Source: Caballeronia sp. SEWSISQ10-4 2
Lineage (GTDB): Bacteria > Pseudomonadota > Gammaproteobacteria > Burkholderiales > Burkholderiaceae
Direction of reading: 5' to 3'
DNA length: 64,000 nt
NCBI RefSeq assembly: GCF_030464885.1
Contig: NZ_JALPRJ010000044.1
Coordinates: 1-64,000, forward strand
This document shows, piece after piece, positions 17,995 through 25,726 of this stretch. Both the position numbers and the translations under genes were made by a program. Position 1 is the first letter of the stretch, and each line of letters opens with the position of its first letter. The notes under the pieces were generated by a model. It was not told where the DNA came from and did not search any database. It saw only the letters and a list, made by a program, of their open reading frames with translations.

Positions 17995-18237
17995 TGGCTG
18001 TCTTCGCCGGCTCCGCCGAATCCGAATCATCGCGTTGAGCTTACGAGCGTCACAAGTCCGATACCGGGACCCGGCGCGTTGATCTCAGTCGATGGCGACG
18101 AATACGTAATCACGCTGGCGCCCGATCAGCATGCGAACGCGTCGTTATGGCGTGTGTTCGAGAGCATCAAGCGTCTGGAGGGACGTCCCGCCGCCGATAC
18201 GAAAAAGCTCGACGTTGCAAAACCGGACACGAATTAA
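17995..18237 (+). pseudogene. Open reading fragment without start codon
   Basis: From the TAA at 17992 to the TAA at 18235 one frame is open for 80 codons and its second half (GALISVDGDEYVITLAPDQ, then LWRVFESIKRLEG) looks like a genuine protein. There is no ATG or GTG start in the frame; only a TTG at 18079 could serve. It may be the 3' remnant of a deleted gene or a small gene with a TTG start. I do not recognise the family. Confidence 0.35.
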
Positions 18238-18393
18238 TCCAACCGTCGCACTACCTGCCGGAAGGGCTTATTGTCAGGAATTTCCCTAAAGTCTTCCGTC
18301 GATCTGCCGATACCTTAGGGAGCAGGTTCGGACCCATTTTCGGAGTTCAAAAAAGGGCACTTACACGCCGGCGGCGTCACTATTCGACTTCAT

Positions 18394-18687
18394 ATGTTGC
18401 AAAAAAATACACCACTCACGCTCACGGCGGTCCTGCTGGGCGTGTTTGCATCGGACGTGTCGCCCACAGAACTGACAACGCTGTCGGTTAGCCTGGTCGT
18501 GCAGGAAAGCTGCGTGATCCAGTCGGCCGCCGAGCCCTCGGCCATCGCAAAGCCCAGCGTGTCCTGCCTGCACGGCCAGCCTTATGACATCGCGCTCGTG
18601 GCGGTGGATCCAACCCAAGCCCCTGCTACTGTGCAGTACGCCAATCGCGGCGCTGCACAGTCCACGGTGTGGATGGTGGGCTTCTGA
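18394..18687 (+). CDS. Short secreted SCPU-like protein
   Basis: A 97-residue protein with a hydrophobic N-terminus (MLQKNTPLTLTAVLLGVFAS). The body has two Cys, in VVQESCVIQSA and PSVSCLHGQPYDIAL. This spacing recalls the start of the spore-coat-U/Csu pilin domain, which has an early Cys pair and an xxC.NG.PY turn. It ends VWMVGF, shorter than a full pilin (~150). It is convergent with the Csu tip gene at 18726, suggesting a decayed or minimal pilin-like accessory protein. Function unknown; the gene itself is moderately likely. Confidence 0.5.
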   Translation: MLQKNTPLTLTAVLLGVFASDVSPTELTTLSVSLVVQESCVIQSAAEPSAIAKPSVSCLHGQPYDIALVAVDPTQAPATVQYANRGAAQSTVWMVGF

Positions 18688-18725
18688 ATTCTGGAATGCA
18701 CGCGCCGCGCTGACGCAATGCGGTC

Positions 18726-19697
18726 TTAAAAGCTGATCGTGGCGGTAATCGTGTCCGTGTACGCGCCCGGCGCGGGCGTGGTTTGCGCGGGCACCACGCC
18801 GTACACGGTGAGCGCCTGCGAATTTCCCGTGCCGGTGCCGGTCGCCTGAGTGGTGCCCGCAGTGCCGTCGCCCCACGTTGTGGTCAAGCCCGCATCGAGA
18901 TAGAGTCGATAGTTCACCGTGCCCCCTCCTCCTGTGCGTGTCATCTGCCGCGCCGCTACCGTGCCATTCGTGCCGCCGTTCAACGCGATCCGGTACGCGT
19001 CTCCATTGGTGCATTGCGCGGTAATCGAAGCGGTGGCGTTCAACGCGCTGCTCAGCACCCCGGTGGCCGCAAAATTAAGGTTGGTTGCACTGATGTTGCA
19101 GTTGTTCACGACCGTCGCGGTAGCGTTGAATGGAAACGTGCCGGCGGATGCAGTCAGCGACGCGCAAGTCGGCGCCCCAAGCAGATAAAAGCCTGTGTTA
19201 ATCGATGTCTGGCCGCCGCCAAACCCTTGTGTGTATATCGTGCTGGCGTTGCCGACAGTGGGCACCGTGGGTTGATTGGCTGCGATCTGTCCGTAGATCG
19301 TCACGGACTGGGTCGCGCTCGTGCTGAGCGCGGGTTTGACCAGCGTGAGCGAGATTGGATTGGTGCCGGAATAGATCGAACCCCACGCCAGCGAGTGGGC
19401 CGCGTCCTGATACAGGTCGTACTGCAACTGATTCGTACCGTTAGTCATCGAGCGAGGACTGGTTCCCCCCAGGTTCAGGCATACCTGGGCGTTCGGCACC
19501 AGTGTGATTGCGGGCCATGTACACGTCACGCTGACGCTCCCCGTCGTGGCGACAGCCGCGCTGCTGATCGGACTCACCGACCCGAAACTGATCGCCGATG
19601 CAACCGCCGAGCAGCTCTGCGCACTCGCGCGGTTCGGCATACCCAGCGCCAGCGCCACGGCGAACACGAGGCACACGAGGAACAGGATCCGGCTCAT
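18726..19697 (-). CDS. csuE: Csu-type pilus two-domain tip adhesin (SCPU protein)
   Basis: A 323-residue exported protein with two spore-coat-U domains, matching the CsuE tip adhesin layout. The signal peptide ends ANRASA-like (MSRILFLVCLVF...NRASAQS). Domain 1 starts SCSAVASAISFGSVSP and domain 2 starts at about residue 180 with NCNISATNLNFAATG. It ends TDTITATISF, the alternating donor-like strand seen at the end of these pilins. The ATG at 19697 overlaps the usher stop by 4 bp, so translation is coupled; the frame to 19790 lies within the usher gene and is not used. Confidence 0.88.
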   Translation of the reverse strand: MSRILFLVCLVFAVALALGMPNRASAQSCSAVASAISFGSVSPISSAAVATTGSVSVTCTWPAITLVPNAQVCLNLGGTSPRSMTNGTNQLQYDLYQDAAHSLAWGSIYSGTNPISLTLVKPALSTSATQSVTIYGQIAANQPTVPTVGNASTIYTQGFGGGQTSINTGFYLLGAPTCASLTASAGTFPFNATATVVNNCNISATNLNFAATGVLSSALNATASITAQCTNGDAYRIALNGGTNGTVAARQMTRTGGGGTVNYRLYLDAGLTTTWGDGTAGTTQATGTGTGNSQALTVYGVVPAQTTPAPGAYTDTITATISF

Positions 19698-22057
19698 CGT
19701 GTGGCCCCTGCTTGTGGACGGCACGTCAACGGGCCTATCGTCGGCAGCGAGCCATCGACCGGACGCGCGTAAGCAAATTCCACCACGCAATGCAGCGGAC
19801 CGCTCTCGATGACCAGGTGATTGTCTTGCTGCAAGCCCTCGATGAAGGTCAGCCCGTCGTAGCCTACGATCGTATCCTTGCCGCTTTCCTCGTGATGCAC
19901 AGCCGCTCCGGGCGGCAGCACGCGGCCATCGGGACCCTGCAGGATCACCGATGCAGCGCTGTAGCGAGTCAGCCCGAAACGGGCGAGCACACCCGACTGC
20001 GCCTGCGGCACAAGATTCATCGAGGTGGTGTCGATGCGCGCGTCGGCGGGCAGCTTCATGCTGTCGATGGCCACCTGATTGTCCTGATACGAGTTGAGAT
20101 CGGGAACCAGGAAATGGCCGCCGCGATCGGTGACGCCGATCACGCGGTTTTCATGCAGCACGGGAATGCCGGCGACACCATCGGTCGATACCAGCGCGAA
20201 GCCGTCATAAATGCGGCGCGACGGCTGCACGCTGCCGTCCATCAGCACCACGGTGCCGGTGACATCGAGCGACGCGGTACCGTGGCCCGCGATGTCCTGC
20301 GCCACGGCCGTCACCTGTCCGCCCTTGCCGAGATATTGCACCTGAGCCTGCCGATAAGCCGCGGCGCCCGCGTCGCCGGCCTGCACGCCCCAACCCCAGC
20401 CGCCGTCGTAATCGGGCGGGCGTGTAGCGTTGACGTTGTAGTTCGACTGCCCGTTCTGTCTGCCGACGTTCGCGTTGACCGAGGTATTGTTGCCCAGTCC
20501 GAAACTCACGCTCAGGAACACACCGCGCGAGTCGCGCTGCTTGAAATCCTTGTAGGCGCTGAGATTGAGCGACGCTATGTTGCCGATGTTCAGCGTGTAC
20601 GACGCGGATCCAATCTGCGAAGGCTGCGCCTGCGGAAACTTGAAGCCGATATAGCTGAGCGAAAAAGTCTGGCTGTTGAAGATCGGCAGGGCCAGCGTCA
20701 CGCGGTCGGTCGTGGTCGGCACAGGCGTGCCATCCCGGGCAGCGAGATCGCCATAGTTGCCGAATGCGCGAATGGTCTGTGCATCGATGGAAAAATGCGG
20801 CTCGATCAGTTCATAACCAAAGCTTGCCTGGGTACCGGCAAGACGCCCCGCACTCGCCGACAGCGAGCCGTTAACAACGCCCGCCATGCCTAGCCGCACG
20901 AGCGCCCCGCCACCGGCGTTGTAGACCCCGCTAGTCGCCTCGGTGTGCGCTTCGACTGTCAGGAGGTCAGTGACGCCGTAGCGAGCCGATCCGCTGACCG
21001 CAGGCCGCGGATCATAGTCGAACGAATTCAGGCCGTATGCACGGCGCAGGAAACCCGCCTCGAACGAATAGCTGGACAGTCCGGTTGCGAGAAGACGTGT
21101 GTCCACGTAGAGCGGCACCGACGTCGCAACCGTGCGGCCCAGCGCGTCGCGCGTGATCACGGTCGCCTGGCCGCCCCCTGTGATGCCGGGCACGTTGTTG
21201 ACGATGAACGGCCCGCTTGGCACATTGCCGCTGAATTGCCGGATGCTGTTGATATACAGGTCCACCGACGACGGCACCACCGCCGACCCCGCGAACGCGG
21301 GCACGGGAAACGTCACGAGGTCCGGGCGCAACGCGAAATTGCTGCGCCACTGGAATCCGCCGATGCGCACCGAGCGCGACCACGCAAGCGACGACGAGAT
21401 GGTGTCGCCGAACTGCGTCGTGCTCAGCTTGACGGGATCCGACATGCTCCACGACGTGTCGTAGCGCGTATAGCGGCGGTCGTTGCGATACAAATACATG
21501 ATGCCGGTATTGCTGAATACGCCAGTGGGATCGAAGTAACGCTCCTCGCTCCAGATCGCTAGCTGCGCGTCCGTGTTGCTTTGCGCGTAGGCGTCGTAGT
21601 TGATGAGCAACCCACGCGACGAGGTAGCCGGGGGCGTCTTGATCTGCGCGCGTGTGTCGAAGCTATAGGGCTTGCGAAGGTTGTCCGGGACTTGCAGGGA
21701 TACAATCTGGCGCGCGGCGTCGTAGGTGTAATGGAGCCCGGGGATGGAATCCAGTTGCACCTCGGCGGTCTCCACAATACCGAGCCGGTCGAGCGCGAAT
21801 CCCATGTTGTCCAGGTCCTTGGCCGTGGCGGCGAGATGCCCGCCCAACTCACGAAACTGGGCGATCACCGAGGTGCGCTGGCCATTGAGTTCCACTTCCA
21901 GATACACGTCATGCGGGACGTTCGCGCTCACGGGCAAGGCAAGCTGCGGCGCTTGTCCGTAGACGGGCGAGCAGGCGAAGACGACGTTCATCCCCGTTGC
22001 GACTAGCGCTATGCGGAGGTGGTGCAGATGACGTGTTGACCGTCGTCGGATTCTCAT
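19694..22057 (-). CDS. csuD: Csu-type outer membrane usher
   Basis: A 787-residue fimbrial usher, the outer-membrane pore that polymerises pilins. After an Arg-rich signal region ending SPVYGQA comes an N-terminal domain (LPVSANVPHDVYLEVELNG). A plug/beta-barrel core follows, containing GNVPSGPFIVNNVPGITGGGQATVI and VFSNTGIMYLYRNDRR. The C-terminal part has PDLNSYQDNQVAID, a conserved usher motif. It lies between chaperone and tip adhesin genes, 71 bp after the former and overlapping the latter. Length fits CsuD-type ushers. Confidence 0.94.
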   Translation of the reverse strand: MRIRRRSTRHLHHLRIALVATGMNVVFACSPVYGQAPQLALPVSANVPHDVYLEVELNGQRTSVIAQFRELGGHLAATAKDLDNMGFALDRLGIVETAEVQLDSIPGLHYTYDAARQIVSLQVPDNLRKPYSFDTRAQIKTPPATSSRGLLINYDAYAQSNTDAQLAIWSEERYFDPTGVFSNTGIMYLYRNDRRYTRYDTSWSMSDPVKLSTTQFGDTISSSLAWSRSVRIGGFQWRSNFALRPDLVTFPVPAFAGSAVVPSSVDLYINSIRQFSGNVPSGPFIVNNVPGITGGGQATVITRDALGRTVATSVPLYVDTRLLATGLSSYSFEAGFLRRAYGLNSFDYDPRPAVSGSARYGVTDLLTVEAHTEATSGVYNAGGGALVRLGMAGVVNGSLSASAGRLAGTQASFGYELIEPHFSIDAQTIRAFGNYGDLAARDGTPVPTTTDRVTLALPIFNSQTFSLSYIGFKFPQAQPSQIGSASYTLNIGNIASLNLSAYKDFKQRDSRGVFLSVSFGLGNNTSVNANVGRQNGQSNYNVNATRPPDYDGGWGWGVQAGDAGAAAYRQAQVQYLGKGGQVTAVAQDIAGHGTASLDVTGTVVLMDGSVQPSRRIYDGFALVSTDGVAGIPVLHENRVIGVTDRGGHFLVPDLNSYQDNQVAIDSMKLPADARIDTTSMNLVPQAQSGVLARFGLTRYSAASVILQGPDGRVLPPGAAVHHEESGKDTIVGYDGLTFIEGLQQDNHLVIESGPLHCVVEFAYARPVDGSLPTIGPLTCRPQAGATR

Positions 22058-22128
22058 CGATTGAATTGGGATGCATCATGTCAACGCCCGGCAGTACACA
22101 GGCATGCAGCGATGAAGTCATGCGTTGC

Positions 22129-22854
22129 CTAACCCGGCTGCCCAACCGTGACGGCGGCTTCGGACGGCAGCGAGTTGACCGCGGCCCGCACCTTCACCGT
22201 GCCGCGCATGTCGGCGTCAGCCGGCAGCGGCACCGGCCACTGGCGTGCACTTCCAGCCAGTGCGTAGCCGAGCAATCCCTTGTTGATCTCATAGACCTTG
22301 CCCGCGCTGTCCACCAGTTGAACAGCAGCGATCTGCGCACGCTTCTGACCGCCGTTATCGACGCGCAACACCCAGCCGTTGTCGGTACGAACGAGGTGCC
22401 AGGAAAGCACGGGCTGAGGCGCCTTGCCGGCCGGTTCCACGAACACGGGTACGGAATAACGCAGGCGGATCATCACGCCGCTAGTAGGCGCTGCGTCCGG
22501 TGAAGGCAGTTCGTCGATCAGGATCCGGTAGCTCTGCTCGGCCGTGACCGGAGCGGGCGCGGTGCGCACCAGCCGGACGAGCTGGTCAGCCTGCGCGCCG
22601 ATCTGGATCAACGGTGGGCTCGCTACCAGTTCCTGCGTGGGTGTCAGCGTGTCCTCGTGACCGGACTGGTCCCAGCGAAACACGCGCACCTGGCCATACA
22701 GCGGCCGGTCACCGGGGTTGCGAAGCGTAATGCCCGTTGCACTCTCGTTCGACTGGAGATCCACCATCACCGGCGAAATCTGCAACGTTGCCGCCTGCGC
22801 AGTCAGCGCTGCCGCGAACAACAAGAGCGCAAAGACGGTCGAGGTCCTCATCAT
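22129..22854 (-). CDS. csuC: Csu-type periplasmic pilus chaperone
   Basis: A 241-residue PapD-like chaperone. The signal peptide is MMRTSTVFALLLFAAALTAQA, and the mature protein begins ATLQISPVMVDLQSNES, the first strand that donates to pilins. SYRILIDELPSP and VMIRLRYSVPVFVEP are the classic conserved chaperone strand motifs. The ATG at 22854 has AGGCGG upstream; a TTG at 22875 overlapping the previous stop is less likely. It holds pilins in the periplasm and delivers them to the usher. Confidence 0.92.
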   Translation of the reverse strand: MMRTSTVFALLLFAAALTAQAATLQISPVMVDLQSNESATGITLRNPGDRPLYGQVRVFRWDQSGHEDTLTPTQELVASPPLIQIGAQADQLVRLVRTAPAPVTAEQSYRILIDELPSPDAAPTSGVMIRLRYSVPVFVEPAGKAPQPVLSWHLVRTDNGWVLRVDNGGQKRAQIAAVQLVDSAGKVYEINKGLLGYALAGSARQWPVPLPADADMRGTVKVRAAVNSLPSEAAVTVGQPG

Positions 22855-22871
22855 GAGACCGCCTGGGCGGA

Positions 22872-23396
22872 TCAAAAATAGACCGTTGCAGTGACGGTGG
22901 TCTGATAGAGATCAGGCTTCGGCGTGGCTTGCGGGGGTACCTGGCCATAAACAGTAAGTGACTGTGCGGACCCGGTGCCCGTCCCGGCCACGGTATTCGT
23001 GCCCTGGGTCGTGCCCCATACGGTCGTGCGGCCGGCGTCCTGATAGAGCTGGAAACCTACGGTCGTGCCGGTGTTCCCCGTGGCCGTACCGGCTAACAAA
23101 CGGCTTGTGACAGTTGAACCCGCCACCGTGCCGCCGTCCAGTCCGACGTTGTAGGGCGTGGTGTTCGTGCAGGTGACCGCGAGGCTGGTTTGCTGATTGA
23201 GCGCGGTAGCTAGCACGCCATTCGTGCCGAAACTCAGCGGTGTGGCCGTAATCGTGCAATTGGCTTGCAGCGTCAGCGTGACATTGAACGTGGCCGTGGC
23301 CGTGCCGTTTGAATAGATGGCGGCATTGGCAACGGGCATGACCTGTGCAGAAAGCAGAACGCCGGTGAGCGCGGACAAAATGAGTTTTGGTTTCAT
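22872..23396 (-). CDS. Csu-type major pilin (spore coat U domain)
   Basis: A 174-residue secreted pilin, the first gene of the pilus operon. The signal peptide ends MPVANA; the mature protein has the SCPU pattern NCTITATPLSFGTNG, VTCTNTTPYNVGLDGG and VYGQVPPQATPKPDLYQTT, ending VTATVYF. The ATG at 23396 follows a GTG at 23399; GAGGG lies 5' of both. The stop is 17 bp before the chaperone start. It is probably the main structural subunit. Canonical csu loci have three pilin genes before the chaperone; only this one is present. Confidence 0.9.
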   Translation of the reverse strand: MKPKLILSALTGVLLSAQVMPVANAAIYSNGTATATFNVTLTLQANCTITATPLSFGTNGVLATALNQQTSLAVTCTNTTPYNVGLDGGTVAGSTVTSRLLAGTATGNTGTTVGFQLYQDAGRTTVWGTTQGTNTVAGTGTGSAQSLTVYGQVPPQATPKPDLYQTTVTATVYF

Positions 23397-23399
23397 CAC

Positions 23400-24289
23400 G
23401 TTAACCCTCTATATGCGCTGTTGCTATTTACACGGCAAAGCCGATCTCAAGCTTCAGAATCATATTACCTTTTGAACACATCCTCTCCAAATTAAATAAT
23501 TTTTAACAGTATTTGACCTAATGATGATGCAGATCATAGTGCGGCTTAACTGCCGGCTAACGGTTTCGCGATCTATTCCGTCATGACCTTGGGGCGCTTG
23601 GGAAGTTTGGGAAGTTTGGGAAGTTTGGGAAGTTTGGGAAGTTTGGGCGTCTATTAAACGACTTTATCGCTGCATGCACGGAAGTTATCTCCCGATCCGG
23701 TATTTGTCGCGACGTCAAGCAGCCCTCTTTGCTACGGTTATTTGATGTACCGGAATTGAATATTATTGAAAGGCCCGTAGGCAGCGGCCGCAGAGCGCGA
23801 GTTCCATAGGTACTTTATTCAAACGGAAAAGATAGTGTCGTGAATTTATTTCCGCGACTTCACTGTCTGTCGCACAATTGTGCACCGGGGAGGTTAATCG
23901 CTTAATCCGATCGGCAAAATATCGCTCCACATTACAAAGGGTTGGCGTATTTCCCGCCTGAAGCCAAAGCCCGATATTCAGGGTAGACACGGATATCGCA
24001 GACATTGATTTCTCTTTGTAATCTCGGACGGCCCTCCTTCATCAACTGGGATTTAGTCCTGGCGCGTCGAAGCCAGGGCTTTAAATGACGCTCGCCATGA
24101 AGAATTCAAAGAGCGAGTGGAGTGCGAAAGCCCTGCGAAGCTGGCTGTTTTTAAAATGGAAACGGAGTTAGAAGCGTAGTCGAACAAACTGCAGTGCGCA
24201 AAACCGCCGATTATTCGAGACCGGCCCGCAGGTCGTCGATTGCGCGGTATGTACACTCGACAACCTCCGGCCCTCTGTCACCCTGCTGT
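23400..24289. other. AT-rich region without a convincing gene
   Basis: This ~890-bp stretch is visibly poorer in G and C than its surroundings. It holds the pilus promoter (in the AT-rich 23440-23530 area), the 9-bp tandem repeat at 23597, and a weak minus-strand frame of 80 codons at 23763-24005 (with Cys pairs NCATD and LCGRC) that I do not accept as a gene without homologues. It may be acquired DNA. Confidence 0.5.
23597..23647 (+). repeat. 9-bp tandem repeat (TTTGGGAAG), five copies plus a partial
   Basis: The unit TTTGGGAAG occurs at 23606, 23615, 23624 and 23633 perfectly, preceded by CTTGGGAAG at 23597 and followed by a partial TTTGGG at 23642. It lies 200-250 bp upstream of the major pilin start. 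Such short repeats are prone to slippage. Confidence 0.95.
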
Positions 24290-24730
24290 CTAGTCCTCCC
24301 CTTGCGCCGCGATCAATTTGGCCAGTATCTTCCCGAGCGCCTCCCGCTCTGCCTGACCCAGCGCTGCGAGGATATCGTCATTGCGCGCCTTCGCGATCGC
24401 CGCGGCGCGTGTGTATGTCTTCTTGCCCTTGGCAGTCAAGGTAACGGCCACACCCCGTCCGTCCGTGGCGCTCGACGCTTTCTCGACCAGGCCCTTTCGT
24501 TCAAGTATGTCCGTGGCGCGGCTTGCCTGACTGCGATCGAGATTCGATGCCTTGCCAAGATCCGATACCGAAAGCGTACCGAACGAACCCACGCTTAGCA
24601 GGACACGAGCCTCCGTTAGCGTCAGCGCTATTTCATCGGTAAATGCTTCGTTCATCGTCCGGTCGGTCTGCTTCTTAAGCACGTGCAACCGATAGGTAAA
24701 CAAGCCCTCGATCACGTTTCGATTCTTCAT
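24290..24730 (-). CDS. MarR-family transcriptional regulator
   Basis: A 146-residue winged-helix regulator. The recognition region is LSVSDLGKASNLDRSQASRATDILERKGLVEK and the wing is SATDGRGVAVTLTAKGKK, both characteristic of MarR. It likely binds DNA as a dimer and responds to a small aromatic or acidic ligand. It is divergent from the class II aldolase gene, with 217 bp between starts and a palindrome at 24814, which makes the aldolase operon its probable target. Confidence 0.92.
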   Translation of the reverse strand: MKNRNVIEGLFTYRLHVLKKQTDRTMNEAFTDEIALTLTEARVLLSVGSFGTLSVSDLGKASNLDRSQASRATDILERKGLVEKASSATDGRGVAVTLTAKGKKTYTRAAAIAKARNDDILAALGQAEREALGKILAKLIAAQGED

Positions 24731-24813
24731 TCTCTCCCTCGACTATTCGTTGCCCTTCATCTGCACGCAAGCAGCATATCACCCAGAATAGCGCTTACCG
24801 TAAGCATTTCCTT

Positions 24814-24828
24814 AAGCATTATATGCTT
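24814..24828. promoter_or_regulatory. Putative MarR operator
   Basis: AAGCAT-TAT-ATGCTT is a perfect 6-3-6 inverted repeat, preceded at 24802 by another AAGCAT-like half site (TAAGCATTTCCTTAAGCAT). It lies midway between the divergent MarR and aldolase starts. MarR proteins bind pseudo-palindromes of about this size. Confidence 0.55.
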
Positions 24829-24947
24829 GCGCACGCATCAATTTATCGCTAGCATCGGGTTAGTTTTTTCAACGGCGTCATACTATGAGCCTGGCTGCCG
24901 CCTGCGAATTTCAGTCAATGCAGCGGAGCAGAATAGGGAGACACATC

Positions 24948-25724
24948 ATGGCCCATTCCGAACTTGGCACTCCGCCCTCACCCGCCTGGTGTTCGCCTGA
25001 AGAATGGGAGGCCCGCCTCAAACTTGCCGCAACGTACCGCGTATTTCATTTGCTCGGCTGGACCGAGTTGATCTTCAACCACATTACGTTGCGTGTGCCC
25101 GGGCCCGACAAACACTTCCTGATCAACCCTTTCGGGCTGACATTCGACGAAGTCGCCGCGTCCAATCTGGTCAAGATCGACTTGGGTGGGAAAATCCTGA
25201 GCCCGTCCGATTACCCTATCAATCCAGCAGGATTTGTCATCCACAGTGCGATTCACGAGCATGTGGAGGATGCACATTGCGTCATGCATACTCATACGAC
25301 CGCGGGGCTATCGGTTGCATGCATGGAGGACGGTTTGTCGTACACGAACTTCTACTCCGCTCAGCTGCACAACATGGTTGCCTACCATCCGTTCGAAGGC
25401 ATCACCGTTCACGACGAGGAGAAGTCGAGGCTACTGAGCTCGATGGGCAACAAGCGCCTGCTGATTCTTCGAAACCACGGACTGCTCTCGCATGGAACCA
25501 CGATCGCTCACGCGTTCGCCTTGCTGTGGACCCTGAACCGCGCGTGCGAGATTCAGGTCGTCACGCACTGCATGCGTGGCAACACGCTGCCCATCAGCGA
25601 TGAAATCGTGAAAGGCACTACGCGGGATTCACTACAGTTCTCGCCCGCACACGGCGCCGGCGAGAATGTTCTGGCCGCACTTATTCGACGCGTCGATCGC
25701 ATCGACGCTTCGTACAGGAGATAG
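24948..25724 (+). CDS. Class II aldolase/adducin family protein
   Basis: A 258-residue class II aldolase-fold protein. HSAIHEHVEDAHCVMHTHTTAG carries the metal-binding His pair (HTH), the third His is in LLILRNHGLL, and RLKLAATYRVFHLLGWTELIFNHITLR is the family N-terminus. It probably cleaves or decarboxylates a hydroxy-acid or sugar acid using a divalent metal. The ATG at 24948 has AGGGAGACACATC before it; the upstream ATG at 24885 does not. It is followed 2 bp later by a ketopantoate-reductase-like gene, forming an operon. Confidence 0.88.
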   Translation: MAHSELGTPPSPAWCSPEEWEARLKLAATYRVFHLLGWTELIFNHITLRVPGPDKHFLINPFGLTFDEVAASNLVKIDLGGKILSPSDYPINPAGFVIHSAIHEHVEDAHCVMHTHTTAGLSVACMEDGLSYTNFYSAQLHNMVAYHPFEGITVHDEEKSRLLSSMGNKRLLILRNHGLLSHGTTIAHAFALLWTLNRACEIQVVTHCMRGNTLPISDEIVKGTTRDSLQFSPAHGAGENVLAALIRRVDRIDASYRR

Positions 25725-25726
25725 AT

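Noticed and set aside
23597-23647. Possible CRISPR array
   Set aside because: Units are 9 bp and directly contiguous without spacers, so this is a simple tandem repeat.
23763-24005. 80-codon minus-strand frame as a gene
   Set aside because: No ribosome site, no domain and atypical composition; kept only as a mention within the AT-rich region.
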